Shown: piece by piece, positions 1-4,986 of the stretch
How positions within the stretch are numbered: the stretch's first letter is position 1
Layout of the letters: every line of letters begins with the position of its first letter
Notes under the pieces: generated by a model
The model's input: the letters and a program-made list of their open reading frames with translations, nothing else
Told to the model about the DNA's origin: nothing
Database searches by the model: none
Program-made: the position numbers and the translations under genes
Assembly: GCA_020200675.1 (NCBI GenBank)
Contig: JAIVIG010000366.1
Coordinates: 1-5,064 of the forward strand
Direction of reading: 5' to 3'
DNA from: Actinomycetota bacterium
GTDB lineage: Bacteria > Actinomycetota > Rubrobacteria > Rubrobacterales > Rubrobacteraceae
DNA length: 5,064 bases

Positions 1-124
1 GCCCGATGTTGACCACCCCGCTCCTCTCGCTGAACATGCCGCCTAGTGCGGCGAAGATCAGGGGCGTGGCGTTGCGGATCGTGGAGGCCAGGAGGGCGCC
101 GAAGGATCCGAAGAAGTCCTCCAC
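1..124 (-). CDS. ABC transporter permease, second subunit (NupQ/YufQ-like), 3' end beyond window
   Basis: Only the first 41 codons are present. They read on the minus strand from a GTG at 124 and remain open to the window edge. The visible N-terminus has an N-A-T-P-L-I-F segment (residues 18-24) followed by an R-S-G-V-V-N-I-G motif (34-41). This aligns with N-A-T-P-L-I-F and R-A-G-L-F-N-I-G in the upstream permease, the conserved start of the BPD_transp_2 membrane-permease family. It would form half of the membrane channel of the nucleoside-type importer encoded by the operon. The copy begins about 57 residues closer to the motif than its partner does, so it lacks the first membrane segment, as is usual for the shorter permease of this transporter type. 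The GTG shares one base with the upstream TAG stop (TAGTG), which suggests translational coupling. A G-rich stretch about 11 nt upstream is only a weak ribosome site. Substrate specificity is inferred from the operon. Confidence 0.88.
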   Translation of the reverse strand, partial: MEDFFGSFGALLASTIRNATPLIFAALGGMFSERSGVVNIG

Positions 125-1248
125 TACTGGCCCAGCCCCCTCTCGAGCCGGGTGCCGGCGGCGAGGTCGCGGGCGCGTTTGCCCACGATCAGCTCGACCA
201 GCTTGGTGGCGGTAACGAGGAGCAGGATCACGGCGATGAGGACGCCGGCCATTTGCAGCGGGACGTCGGTCGCGAACTGCATCTCCTGGGCGCCCGCGGT
301 AAGCCCGCCGAGGAGTATTGCGCCGAGCACGACCCCTACCGGGTGGTTGCGTCCGAGCAGGGCGACCCCGATGCCGTTGAAGCCGACGCTGTAGACGAAG
401 GGTATGGACATCTTGCCGTAGACGCCGAGGACCTCCTCGCCGCCGCCGAGTGCCGCCAGAGAGCCACCGATGGCTAGAGCCAGGACGGTGTTCAGGCCGA
501 TGCGCATGCCGGCGTAGTTCGCCGCCCCCGGCGAGAGACCCACGGCCCGGATCTCGAACCCCCTTTTCGTGCGCCACAGGAGCAGGTAGACCACCGCCGC
601 CGCCACGAGCCCCAGGAAGAAAGCGTAGTTGGCCCGCCCGAGGCCGAGCCCGATGAACGGGATGCGCGCTCCGATGTCTATCGTGGCCGTGCCGGGGATG
701 AGCCCCTCGCCCCTCAAGGGGTTGAGGGCCAGATAGGTCGCCAGGTAGATAGCGACAAAGTTAAGCATGATCGTGGTGATCACCTCGTGCGCCCCGAAGT
801 AAGCCTTGAGGAAGCCCGGTATCGCGCCCCAGAGGAACCCCGTCACGACGCATCCAAGCAGGGCCAGAGCCGCACCCAGAGGCCCGAGAAATCCCAGGGA
901 CACCCCGAGCCAGGCGGCCGTTATGGCCCCGATGAAGAACTGGCCCTCGCCGCCGATGTTGAAGAGCCCGGCCCTGAAGGCCACGGCCACGGCGAGGCCG
1001 GTGAAGATCAGGGGCGTAGCGTTAAGCAGGGTTCGCCCCAGTGCGGTCGCGTCGCCGAACGCGCCCAGAAAGAGCGCCCCGAAAGCCGTCACCGGGTTGT
1101 CCCCGGTCGCCAGCATGATGATCGCCCCGATCAGGAAGGAGATCACGATGGCGATCAGGGGGAACGCCAGAGCACCGGCGGCGTCGCTGAGCCATCGGCG
1201 GAACGCCGGGCTGCGCGCGCCTTCCGGTTCCCGTTGCTCTTCGCTCAA
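124..1248 (-). CDS. ABC transporter permease, first subunit (NupP/YufP-like, BPD_transp_2 family)
   Basis: This encodes a 374-aa polytopic inner-membrane protein, one of two permeases of a BMP-type (purine nucleoside) ABC importer. A short charged N-terminus (about residues 1-20) is followed by hydrophobic segments near 23-47, 76-91, 104-140, 155-176, 207-225, 253-270, 284-298, 303-317 and 331-350, and then a basic C-terminal tail. Family landmarks are R-A-G-L-F-N-I-G-G-E-G-Q at 92-103, G-A-H-E-V-I-T-T-I-M-L-N at 152-163, and R-A-V-G-L-S-P-G-A-A-N-Y-A-G at 234-247, the cytoplasmic coupling region that contacts the ATPase. The start is TTG at 1248: it overlaps the ATPase stop by 4 nt (TTGA) and has an AGGAG at 1257-1261, 8 nt upstream. 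Length is normal for the longer permease. The family assignment is firm. The nucleoside substrate is inferred from the neighbouring BMP lipoprotein. Confidence 0.95.
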   Translation of the reverse strand: MSEEQREPEGARSPAFRRWLSDAAGALAFPLIAIVISFLIGAIIMLATGDNPVTAFGALFLGAFGDATALGRTLLNATPLIFTGLAVAVAFRAGLFNIGGEGQFFIGAITAAWLGVSLGFLGPLGAALALLGCVVTGFLWGAIPGFLKAYFGAHEVITTIMLNFVAIYLATYLALNPLRGEGLIPGTATIDIGARIPFIGLGLGRANYAFFLGLVAAAVVYLLLWRTKRGFEIRAVGLSPGAANYAGMRIGLNTVLALAIGGSLAALGGGEEVLGVYGKMSIPFVYSVGFNGIGVALLGRNHPVGVVLGAILLGGLTAGAQEMQFATDVPLQMAGVLIAVILLLVTATKLVELIVGKRARDLAAGTRLERGLGQ

Positions 1249-2813
1249 GCGGTGGTCTCCTGCTCGGAGCTCCGTCCGGCCATCAGGAGGCCGAGCTCCT
1301 CGTCGGTGGCGTCGGGGGTTACCTCTCCGACGATCCCGCCCGCGTAGAGGACGATTATGCGGTCGGAGAGGGAGCGGACCTCTTCGAGCTCGAGGGAGAT
1401 CAGGAGTATGGCCTTGCCCTCGGAGCGCTGCTCCAGGAGCTGGCCGTGGATGAACTCTATCGCCCCGACGTCCACACCGCGGGTCGGTTGGGAGGCGATG
1501 ATCACACCCGGGTCTCCGGATAGCTCGCGGGCGAGAATGGCCTTCTGCTGGTTACCGCCGGAGAGAGATCCCGCCCTTGCCTCGGGGTCGGGCGGACGCA
1601 CGTCGTAGGCGCGCAGGGCTTCGGCGGCGCGGCGGCGCATGACCTTCGGGAAGATCCAACCCCACTTGGAGAACGGCGACTCACCATAAGTCTTGAGCGT
1701 GTTGTTCTCGTACAGGTGGAAGTCCAGCACGAGCCCCTTGGTTGCCCGATCCTCGGGCACGTAGGCGAGCCCCCGTTCCTGCCGGGCGTCCGCCCCGAGC
1801 CGGGTAAGGTCGTCGCCATCGAGGAAGACCCTGCCGTCTTCTACCGGCCGCACGCCGGCCAGCGCCTCGGCGAGCTCCGTCTGGCCGTTGCCGTCAACCC
1901 CGGCGATGCCGAGTATCTCCCCGGCGTGCACCTCGAGGCTCACCCCGTCCACCGCCTTCGCGCCGGTGTTCGAGAGGACGACGAGCCCCTCCGCCGCCAG
2001 GCGGGGCTCGCCGATCTTCGAAGCTTCTTTCTTGACCCGCAGCAGCACGTCGCGCCCGACCATGAGACGAGCTAGCTCTCCCTCGTTCGTCTCGGCGGTA
2101 TGCACGGTGTCCACCACGTGCCCGTCGCGGATGATGGTGATGTTGTCGCTGACGCCCAGGAGCTCGCCCAGCTTGTGGGTGATCATGATGATCGAGAGCC
2201 CATCGGCGACGAGCTCCTTCAAAACGGAGAAGAGGTCCTCGGTCTCCTGCGGGGTCAGGACGGCGGTCGGCTCGTCGAGGACGAGGATGCGGGCCTCGCG
2301 GTAGAGGGTCTTCAGGATCTCAACCCGCTGCTGGACGCCCACCGAGAGGTCGGCGACCCTCGATCTCGGGTCCACTCTAAGCCCGTAGCGTTCGGAGAGT
2401 TCCTCGGTTGCTTTTACCGCGCCTTCCAGGTCCAGGGAGGCTCCCCTTCTCGGCTCGGCGCCGAGGACGATGTTCTCGGCGACGGTGAGCGGCGGGATGA
2501 GGGTGAAGTGCTGGTGGACCATCCCGATGCCCCTATCTACGGCGTCTTTGGGGTCGTGGATCTCGACCTCCTCGCCGTCGATGAAGATGGAGCCCGCATC
2601 CGGCTTGTAGAGGCCGTAGAGGATCTTCATCAGGGTGGACTTCCCGGCGCCGTTCTCGCCGAGTAGGCCCAGGATCTCGCCGCGGTGCAGCGTGATCGAG
2701 ACGTCGTCGTTCGCCTTGACGGGGCCGAAGGTCTTGGTCACGCCCCGCATCTCGAGGACGACCGGGGACCCGGTCGCCCCGGCCGTCCCCCCGCCGGTCT
2801 CCCTCTCGGTCAT
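1245..2813 (-). CDS. ABC transporter ATP-binding protein, double-domain (NupO/YufO-like)
   Basis: This is a 522-aa cytoplasmic ATPase with two fused nucleotide-binding domains, of the sugar/nucleoside importer type (RbsA/MglA/YufO relatives). Domain 1 has Walker A G-E-N-G-A-G-K-S-T at 52-60, Q-loop Gln101, a degenerate signature L-S-V-G-V-Q-Q at 156-162, Walker B I-L-V-L-D-E-P-T at 176-183 and H-loop His213. Domain 2 has a degenerate Walker A G-V-D-G-N-G-Q-T at 305-312 (the catalytic Lys is Gln311), a canonical signature L-S-G-G-N-Q-Q-K at 417-424, a Walker B lacking the D-E pair (A-S-Q-P-T-R-G at 440-446) and no H-loop His. ABC domains pair head to tail, so only the site made from domain 1 Walker A/B and the domain 2 signature should be fully active. 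That asymmetry is usual in this family. The ATG at 2813 has AAGGAA (2820-2825) 7 nt upstream. The stop overlaps the permease start. Confidence 0.96.
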   Translation of the reverse strand: MTERETGGGTAGATGSPVVLEMRGVTKTFGPVKANDDVSITLHRGEILGLLGENGAGKSTLMKILYGLYKPDAGSIFIDGEEVEIHDPKDAVDRGIGMVHQHFTLIPPLTVAENIVLGAEPRRGASLDLEGAVKATEELSERYGLRVDPRSRVADLSVGVQQRVEILKTLYREARILVLDEPTAVLTPQETEDLFSVLKELVADGLSIIMITHKLGELLGVSDNITIIRDGHVVDTVHTAETNEGELARLMVGRDVLLRVKKEASKIGEPRLAAEGLVVLSNTGAKAVDGVSLEVHAGEILGIAGVDGNGQTELAEALAGVRPVEDGRVFLDGDDLTRLGADARQERGLAYVPEDRATKGLVLDFHLYENNTLKTYGESPFSKWGWIFPKVMRRRAAEALRAYDVRPPDPEARAGSLSGGNQQKAILARELSGDPGVIIASQPTRGVDVGAIEFIHGQLLEQRSEGKAILLISLELEEVRSLSDRIIVLYAGGIVGEVTPDATDEELGLLMAGRSSEQETTA

Positions 2814-2826
2814 CCGGGTTTCCTTA
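2814..2826 (-). promoter_or_regulatory. Ribosome binding site of ATPase gene fused to upstream stop codon
   Basis: The lipoprotein stop TAA (2826-2824) lies inside the AAGGAA Shine-Dalgarno (2825-2820) of the ATPase gene, and 7 nt separate the site from the ATG at 2813. A ribosome terminating on the lipoprotein message would sit on the initiation site of the next gene, which favours coupled synthesis. Confidence 0.7.
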
Positions 2827-3879
2827 CTGAACCTTGTCGGGGACCTTGATGTCGCCGTCTATGATCCCCTGCTGGGCCTTCTCGACCTCGTCCTTGACGT
2901 TCTGGGGCACCTGGCCGTCGAAGCGGCCGAAGGGGGCCAGGCTGATACCCTTGTCGTCCAGGCCAAATTCGACGACCTCGCCGCCGGGGAAGTTGCCCTC
3001 GCTGGCTTCCTGGATGGTCTGGTAGACGGAGTTGTCCACCCGCTTGACCACGGAGGTCAGGATGGGGGCTTCGGGGAACAGTTTTGCCTGGTCGGCGTCA
3101 ACGCCGATGGCGAAGATCTTCTGCTCCCTCGCCGCCTCGAAGAGGCCCGCGCCCGTGGCGCCGGAGGCGTGGTAGATGATGTCCGCGCCCTGGTCTATCT
3201 GTTGGAGGCTGAGCTCCTTGCCCCGCGCCGGGTCGTTGAAGGCGTCGGGCGTGGACCCCGCGTACTGCACGAGCACCTCGCAGTCCGGACAGACGGACTC
3301 GACGCCGGCCACATAGCCGGCCTCGAACTTGCCGATCAGGTCCGACTCCTGCCCGCCTAAGAAACCGACCACCTTGTCGTCCGGGTTGGTGTACTCGGTG
3401 CTCTCCTGGGTCATGAGCCCGGCCACCACGCCCGCCAGGTAGCTGCCCTCCTGCTCCCGGAAGACGAGGCTGGCCGCGTTCTGGGGCTCGACCACCGAGT
3501 CTACGATGGCGAAGTTGGTGTCGGGGTACTGGGGGGCGATCTCGTTGACCGCGTCGGTCATGAGGAACCCTACGGCGAAGACGGGGTTGTACCCGGCGTC
3601 GGCGAGCTGGGTCAGGTTGTCCACGTAGTCGGTCGGGGAGGTCGACTCGAGGGTCTCGGTCTCCGCGTCGAACTCCTTCTTGGCCCGCTGCAACCCGGCG
3701 TAGGCAGAGTCGTTGAAGCTCTGGTCGCCGAGGCCCCCGACGTCCAGCACCAGCGCCGGGCGTACCTCGGCCCCGCCGCCCCCACCTCCTCCACCCTGGT
3801 CACCACCGCCGCCTCCACCACAGCCGGCTACGAGCGCCAGGGCCAGGACCAATGAGATCGACACTGTTGTGATGCGCAC
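2824..3879 (-). CDS. BMP/PnrA-family ABC transporter substrate-binding lipoprotein (NupN/YufN-like)
   Basis: This 351-aa exported lipoprotein should be the extracytoplasmic solute receptor of the operon's importer. Relatives such as Treponema PnrA and B. subtilis NupN bind purine nucleosides. The N-terminus is a lipoprotein signal: a basic start, a hydrophobic core (about 6-18) and lipobox L-V-A-G-C with lipidated Cys20. A glycine-rich tether (21-36, fourteen Gly broken by Asp-Gln) follows. Bmp-domain motifs are G-G-L-G-D-Q-S-F-N-D-S (48-58), V-G-F-L-G-G-Q-E-S-D with F-E-A-G-Y-V-A-G, the G-A-D-I-I-Y-H-A-S-G hinge/ligand segment, I-G-V-D-A-D-Q, and T-S-V-V-K-R-V-D-N-S-V-Y near the C-terminus. 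The start is GTG at 3879, 4 nt after a perfect AAGGAGG. The next in-frame GTG (codon 6) is too far from that site and would shorten the signal peptide. Length is typical. Riboflavin or other ligands are possible alternatives for BMP proteins, so the substrate remains inferred. Confidence 0.95.
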   Translation of the reverse strand: MRITTVSISLVLALALVAGCGGGGGGDQGGGGGGGGAEVRPALVLDVGGLGDQSFNDSAYAGLQRAKKEFDAETETLESTSPTDYVDNLTQLADAGYNPVFAVGFLMTDAVNEIAPQYPDTNFAIVDSVVEPQNAASLVFREQEGSYLAGVVAGLMTQESTEYTNPDDKVVGFLGGQESDLIGKFEAGYVAGVESVCPDCEVLVQYAGSTPDAFNDPARGKELSLQQIDQGADIIYHASGATGAGLFEAAREQKIFAIGVDADQAKLFPEAPILTSVVKRVDNSVYQTIQEASEGNFPGGEVVEFGLDDKGISLAPFGRFDGQVPQNVKDEVEKAQQGIIDGDIKVPDKVQ

Positions 3880-3930
3880 GGAACCTCCTTCTTTACGGAC
3901 CGCTACTCACCCCACCGGGCGATCGGTTCC
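3880..3930 (-). repeat. Leader inverted repeat that could mask the lipoprotein RBS
   Basis: In the mRNA leader, GGAACC (3930-3925) is the exact complement of GGTTCC (3885-3880), which overlaps the end of the Shine-Dalgarno and abuts the GTG. A shorter competing pairing uses the same upstream bases: ACCG (3927-3924) with CGGT (3917-3914). Two mutually exclusive folds would allow switching, but six base pairs are weak evidence and no known riboswitch core is recognised. Confidence 0.25.
3884..3890 (-). promoter_or_regulatory. Strong Shine-Dalgarno of lipoprotein gene
   Basis: A perfect AAGGAGG reads on the minus strand with an unusually short 4-nt gap to the GTG start at 3879. It decides the choice of start codon. 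Its downstream edge also belongs to a possible RBS-masking inverted repeat (3880-3885 with 3925-3930). Confidence 0.75.
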
Positions 3931-3954
3931 CTATGGATCAAATTGTTCCACAGC

Positions 3955-3983
3955 ATCATATAGAGTAATAAACATTGGCGCAA
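3955..3983 (-). promoter_or_regulatory. Candidate sigma-70-type promoter for the transporter operon
   Basis: On the minus strand TTGCGC (3983-3978, 3 of 6 matches to consensus) is followed after exactly 17 nt by TATGAT (3960-3955, 5 of 6). The spacer and surroundings are AT-rich compared with the rest of the window. Transcription would start near 3948, giving a leader of about 70 nt before the GTG. It is the best-spaced promoter I can find in the gap. Confidence 0.45.
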
Positions 3984-4046
3984 AAGGAGGCGAGTATTCC
4001 CCCTCAAATAAGCCAAAAGAGCGGAGACTCTGCGTTGCTCTGCACC

Positions 4047-4070
4047 TGTATACACCAGTTGGTACACCAA
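4047..4070. promoter_or_regulatory. Candidate double palindromic operator
   Basis: Two adjacent palindromes lie here: TGTATACA (4047-4054, perfect) and TTGGTACACCAA (4059-4070, perfect 5-bp arms around AC). Between them ACCAGTTGGT (4054-4063) is also an inverted repeat, and TACACCA recurs with a 12-bp period (4051-4057, 4063-4069), so a dimeric regulator could contact the same helix face. The first element fits the GTNTANAC pattern bound by HutC-type GntR regulators. The second resembles TGGT-N2-ACCA half-site layouts. It lies about 65 nt upstream of the proposed -35 box. No regulator gene is adjacent, so the binding protein is unknown. Confidence 0.4.
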
Positions 4071-4091
4071 CGCGCTGTGCTTGTTCTATCT

Positions 4092-4106
4092 AGCGCGGAT
4101 CGCGCT
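4092..4106. repeat. GC-rich perfect hairpin
   Basis: AGCGCG and CGCGCT form a perfect 6-bp stem around a 3-nt GAT loop. No T-tract follows on either strand, so it is not a standard intrinsic terminator. It sits about 20 bp from the palindromic operator candidate and could be part of the same control region or simply a terminator-like stem. Confidence 0.4.
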
Positions 4107-4172
4107 TCCCACTGTAGACCGCTTCCTTGCGCGCAGGAGCTACGCAGAGCAAATTTCGCTGCGGATAACTAG

Positions 4173-4201
4173 AAAAAGATCGAGAGCCTCCGGGAACTCT
4201 C
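4173..4201 (-). terminator. Probable intrinsic terminator after the small-gene pair
   Basis: On the minus strand GAGAG (4201-4197) pairs with CTCTC (4186-4182) around a 10-nt loop that can add a CC/GG pair. GATC and then TTTTT (4177-4173) follow. The stem is short but the T-run is the only one in this gap. It lies about 100 nt past the stop of the winged-helix gene and upstream of the transporter promoter, as expected if the two transcription units are separate. Confidence 0.45.
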
Positions 4202-4252
4202 CTTCCGCGAAGTTCGTGAACGGCCCATAGGTAGATGCGCCGAGCTTGGGTA

Positions 4253-4282
4253 GGTGGCACCATGCATCCATCCGATGCCACC
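4253..4282. repeat. Long-armed inverted repeat just downstream of the winged-helix gene
   Basis: GGTGGCA (4253-4259) and TGCCACC (4276-4282) are perfect 7-bp arms around a 16-nt loop. A competing inner hairpin pairs GCATC with GATGC (4264-4268 and 4274-4278 on the plus strand) around a 5-nt loop. It begins about 20 nt after the stop at 4302. There is no T-tract, so a 3'-end stabilising stem or Rho-dependent stop is as likely as intrinsic termination. Confidence 0.45.
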
Positions 4283-4301
4283 AACGTGATAGGAGGCGGA
4301 G

Positions 4302-4586
4302 CTAAGATGCTTCCAGTATCTCAAGGCCACGCTCGGTGAGCGTGTAGAAGTCGACCCCCGGCACGCTGCCGACACGCTCCTCCCACATCATCGTCCCCTC
4401 CCTCACCAGGTACCTCACCGCTCTCTCGTAGCGCAAGGTGTCCGGGTCCAGACCCGCATGCTCGGCCACGAGGTAGGGCGCCAGACGCGTCCCGTCCGCA
4501 AACGGCACGTCCAGGTTGTGCCGCTCGTGGTTCTCTTTCATCGCCTGCAGCAGCGCTACGGCGTCCGCCTTCACCTCGTAGAACAT
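4302..4586 (-). CDS. Small winged-helix-like hypothetical protein
   Basis: I do not recognise a named family. From the chosen ATG at 4586 the product is 94 aa. Residues 3-20 look like an amphipathic helix. Residues 35-64 (L-A-P-Y-L-V-A-E-H-A-G-L-D onward to Y-L-V-R-E-G) have the spacing of a helix-turn-helix with a recognition helix. Residues 66-91, ending Y-T-L-T-E-R-G-L-E-I-L-E, resemble the wing and C-terminal helix common in small winged-helix regulators (MarR/PadR/ArsR-like folds). A DNA-binding role is therefore inferred, not shown. The start at 4586 is preferred because AGGAG (4597-4593) lies 6 nt upstream. An ATG at 4631 would add 15 residues, lacks a ribosome site and would overlap the upstream zinc-ribbon gene by 26 nt. 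With the chosen start the two genes are 19 nt apart on the same strand, so probably one transcript. Confidence 0.75.
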   Translation of the reverse strand: MFYEVKADAVALLQAMKENHERHNLDVPFADGTRLAPYLVAEHAGLDPDTLRYERAVRYLVREGTMMWEERVGSVPGVDFYTLTERGLEILEAS

Positions 4587-4592
4587 GCCCCG

Positions 4593-4597
4593 CTCCT
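4593..4597 (-). promoter_or_regulatory. Ribosome binding site that sets the winged-helix gene start
   Basis: AGGAG on the minus strand, 6 nt before the ATG at 4586, sits in the 19-nt gap after the zinc-ribbon stop codon. No comparable site precedes the alternative ATG at 4631. Confidence 0.6.
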
Positions 4598-4605
4598 GCC
4601 CGGTG

Positions 4606-4818
4606 TCATCTGTTCCTGCCGAGATGTCCATAGGACGACGCCAACGGGGTCATGGTGTCCTGCTCGTCGAGGCGGTCGGCTAGGGTGAGACTCTTACCGC
4701 ACTCGCACTCGAAGAAGGTGTAGCCCGAGTGCCAGACGGATTCGGGACCGGCGAGCACCATCCTCTCCCCGCACTCCTGGCACATGAGGACGATACACGT
4801 CGAAGAAGAACGTGGCAC
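4606..4818 (-). CDS. Small zinc-ribbon-like hypothetical protein
   Basis: This 70-aa cytoplasmic protein is of no family I can name. It contains C-Q-E-C-G (Cys13, Cys16) and C-E-C-G (Cys38, Cys40), 21 residues apart: two cysteine knuckles of the kind that bind one zinc ion in a ribbon fold. An extra Cys8 and a W-H pair (29-30) are also present. Residues 41-70 are polar and probably flexible. The second knuckle is C-x-C instead of the usual C-x2-C. The GTG start at 4818 is set by a perfect AAGGAGG (4831-4825) 6 nt upstream, which strongly supports that this ORF is translated. It precedes the winged-helix gene by 19 nt. A role in nucleic-acid binding or as a redox or metal-responsive partner is possible, but nothing here decides it. 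Confidence 0.75.
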   Translation of the reverse strand: MPRSSSTCIVLMCQECGERMVLAGPESVWHSGYTFFECECGKSLTLADRLDEQDTMTPLASSYGHLGRNR

Positions 4819-4824
4819 TTATCC

Positions 4825-4831
4825 CCTCCTT
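4825..4831 (-). promoter_or_regulatory. Strong Shine-Dalgarno of zinc-ribbon gene
   Basis: AAGGAGG on the minus strand lies 6 nt before the GTG at 4818. It supports both the reality of this small ORF and its non-ATG start. Confidence 0.7.
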
Positions 4832-4851
4832 TGTGGCTCTTCCTAGGAACC

Positions 4852-4880
4852 AAAATCGCACACCGGTAGGGTAATGACAA
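4852..4880 (-). promoter_or_regulatory. Weak promoter candidate for the small-gene pair
   Basis: TTGTCA (4880-4875, 5 of 6) is followed after 17 nt by GATTTT (4857-4852, 3 of 6). It would start transcription near 4845, about 27 nt ahead of the GTG and just before the ribosome site. The poor -10 box keeps this uncertain. Another -10-like TATAGG at 4896-4891 has no matching -35. Confidence 0.28.
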
Positions 4881-4957
4881 CGTGAACCTGCCTATACTTG
4901 ATGTAACTTTTGCTTCACTGTGGAAGGGCTCATGTTCTGGTACAGGTTTAGCTCTGC

Positions 4958-4985
4958 GAGCGGGTACGCTCAGCCCATAGCTGAG
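4958..4985. repeat. Two overlapping, mutually exclusive hairpins
   Basis: GAGCG/CGCTC (4958-4962 and 4967-4971, 4-nt loop) and CTCAGC/GCTGAG (4969-4974 and 4980-4985, 5-nt loop) are both perfect and share the bases CTC at 4969-4971. They begin directly after the TGA of the partial minus-strand frame at 4987. There is no T-tract, so they may be a non-canonical or Rho-assisted transcript end. Confidence 0.45.
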
Positions 4986-4986
4986 A

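Larger units (their letters stand above)
3880..4301. other. Gene-free, palindrome-rich control region between the two transcription units
   Basis: These 422 bases hold no ORF I believe. They are AT-richer than the flanking genes and contain, from right to left, a 7-bp-arm inverted repeat, two tiny adjacent palindromes (GTTCGTGAAC at 4212-4221 and CTTCCGCGAAG at 4202-4212), a terminator-like hairpin, a CGCAG/CTGCG stem around an AAATTT core (4143-4163), a GC hairpin, the operator candidate, the promoter candidate and the lipoprotein leader. No tRNA, riboswitch or mobile-element signature is recognised. Confidence 0.6.

Noticed and set aside
787..1453. Two overlapping plus-strand frames of 186 and 215 codons
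   Set aside because: Both are antisense to the permease and ATPase, are rich in Arg, Pro, Ser and Glu as shadow frames usually are, and show no domain.
2635..3360. Plus-strand open frame of 241 codons
   Set aside because: It runs antisense across the junction of the ATPase and lipoprotein genes, which have clear family motifs. Long antisense frames are expected in GC-rich DNA, and I see no ribosome site or recognisable domain.
3713..4093. Plus-strand frame with proline runs extending into the intergenic gap
   Set aside because: The proline runs are the antisense reading of the lipoprotein glycine tether, and the rest has no coding character.
3948..4300. Riboswitch or tRNA in the gap before the lipoprotein gene
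   Set aside because: I looked for purine-riboswitch core elements and tRNA arms because the operon looks nucleoside-related, and found only short unrelated hairpins.
4090..4375. Minus-strand frames of 64 and 68 codons in the control region
   Set aside because: Their composition is unlike the neighbouring genes. They overlap the hairpins, the terminator candidate and, for one, the winged-helix gene in another frame, and they have no good ribosome site.
4586..4631. Longer 109-aa form of the winged-helix protein from an ATG at 4631
   Set aside because: No ribosome site precedes that ATG, it overlaps the zinc-ribbon gene, and the added residues are polar and low in structure, whereas the inner ATG has an ideal AGGAG.
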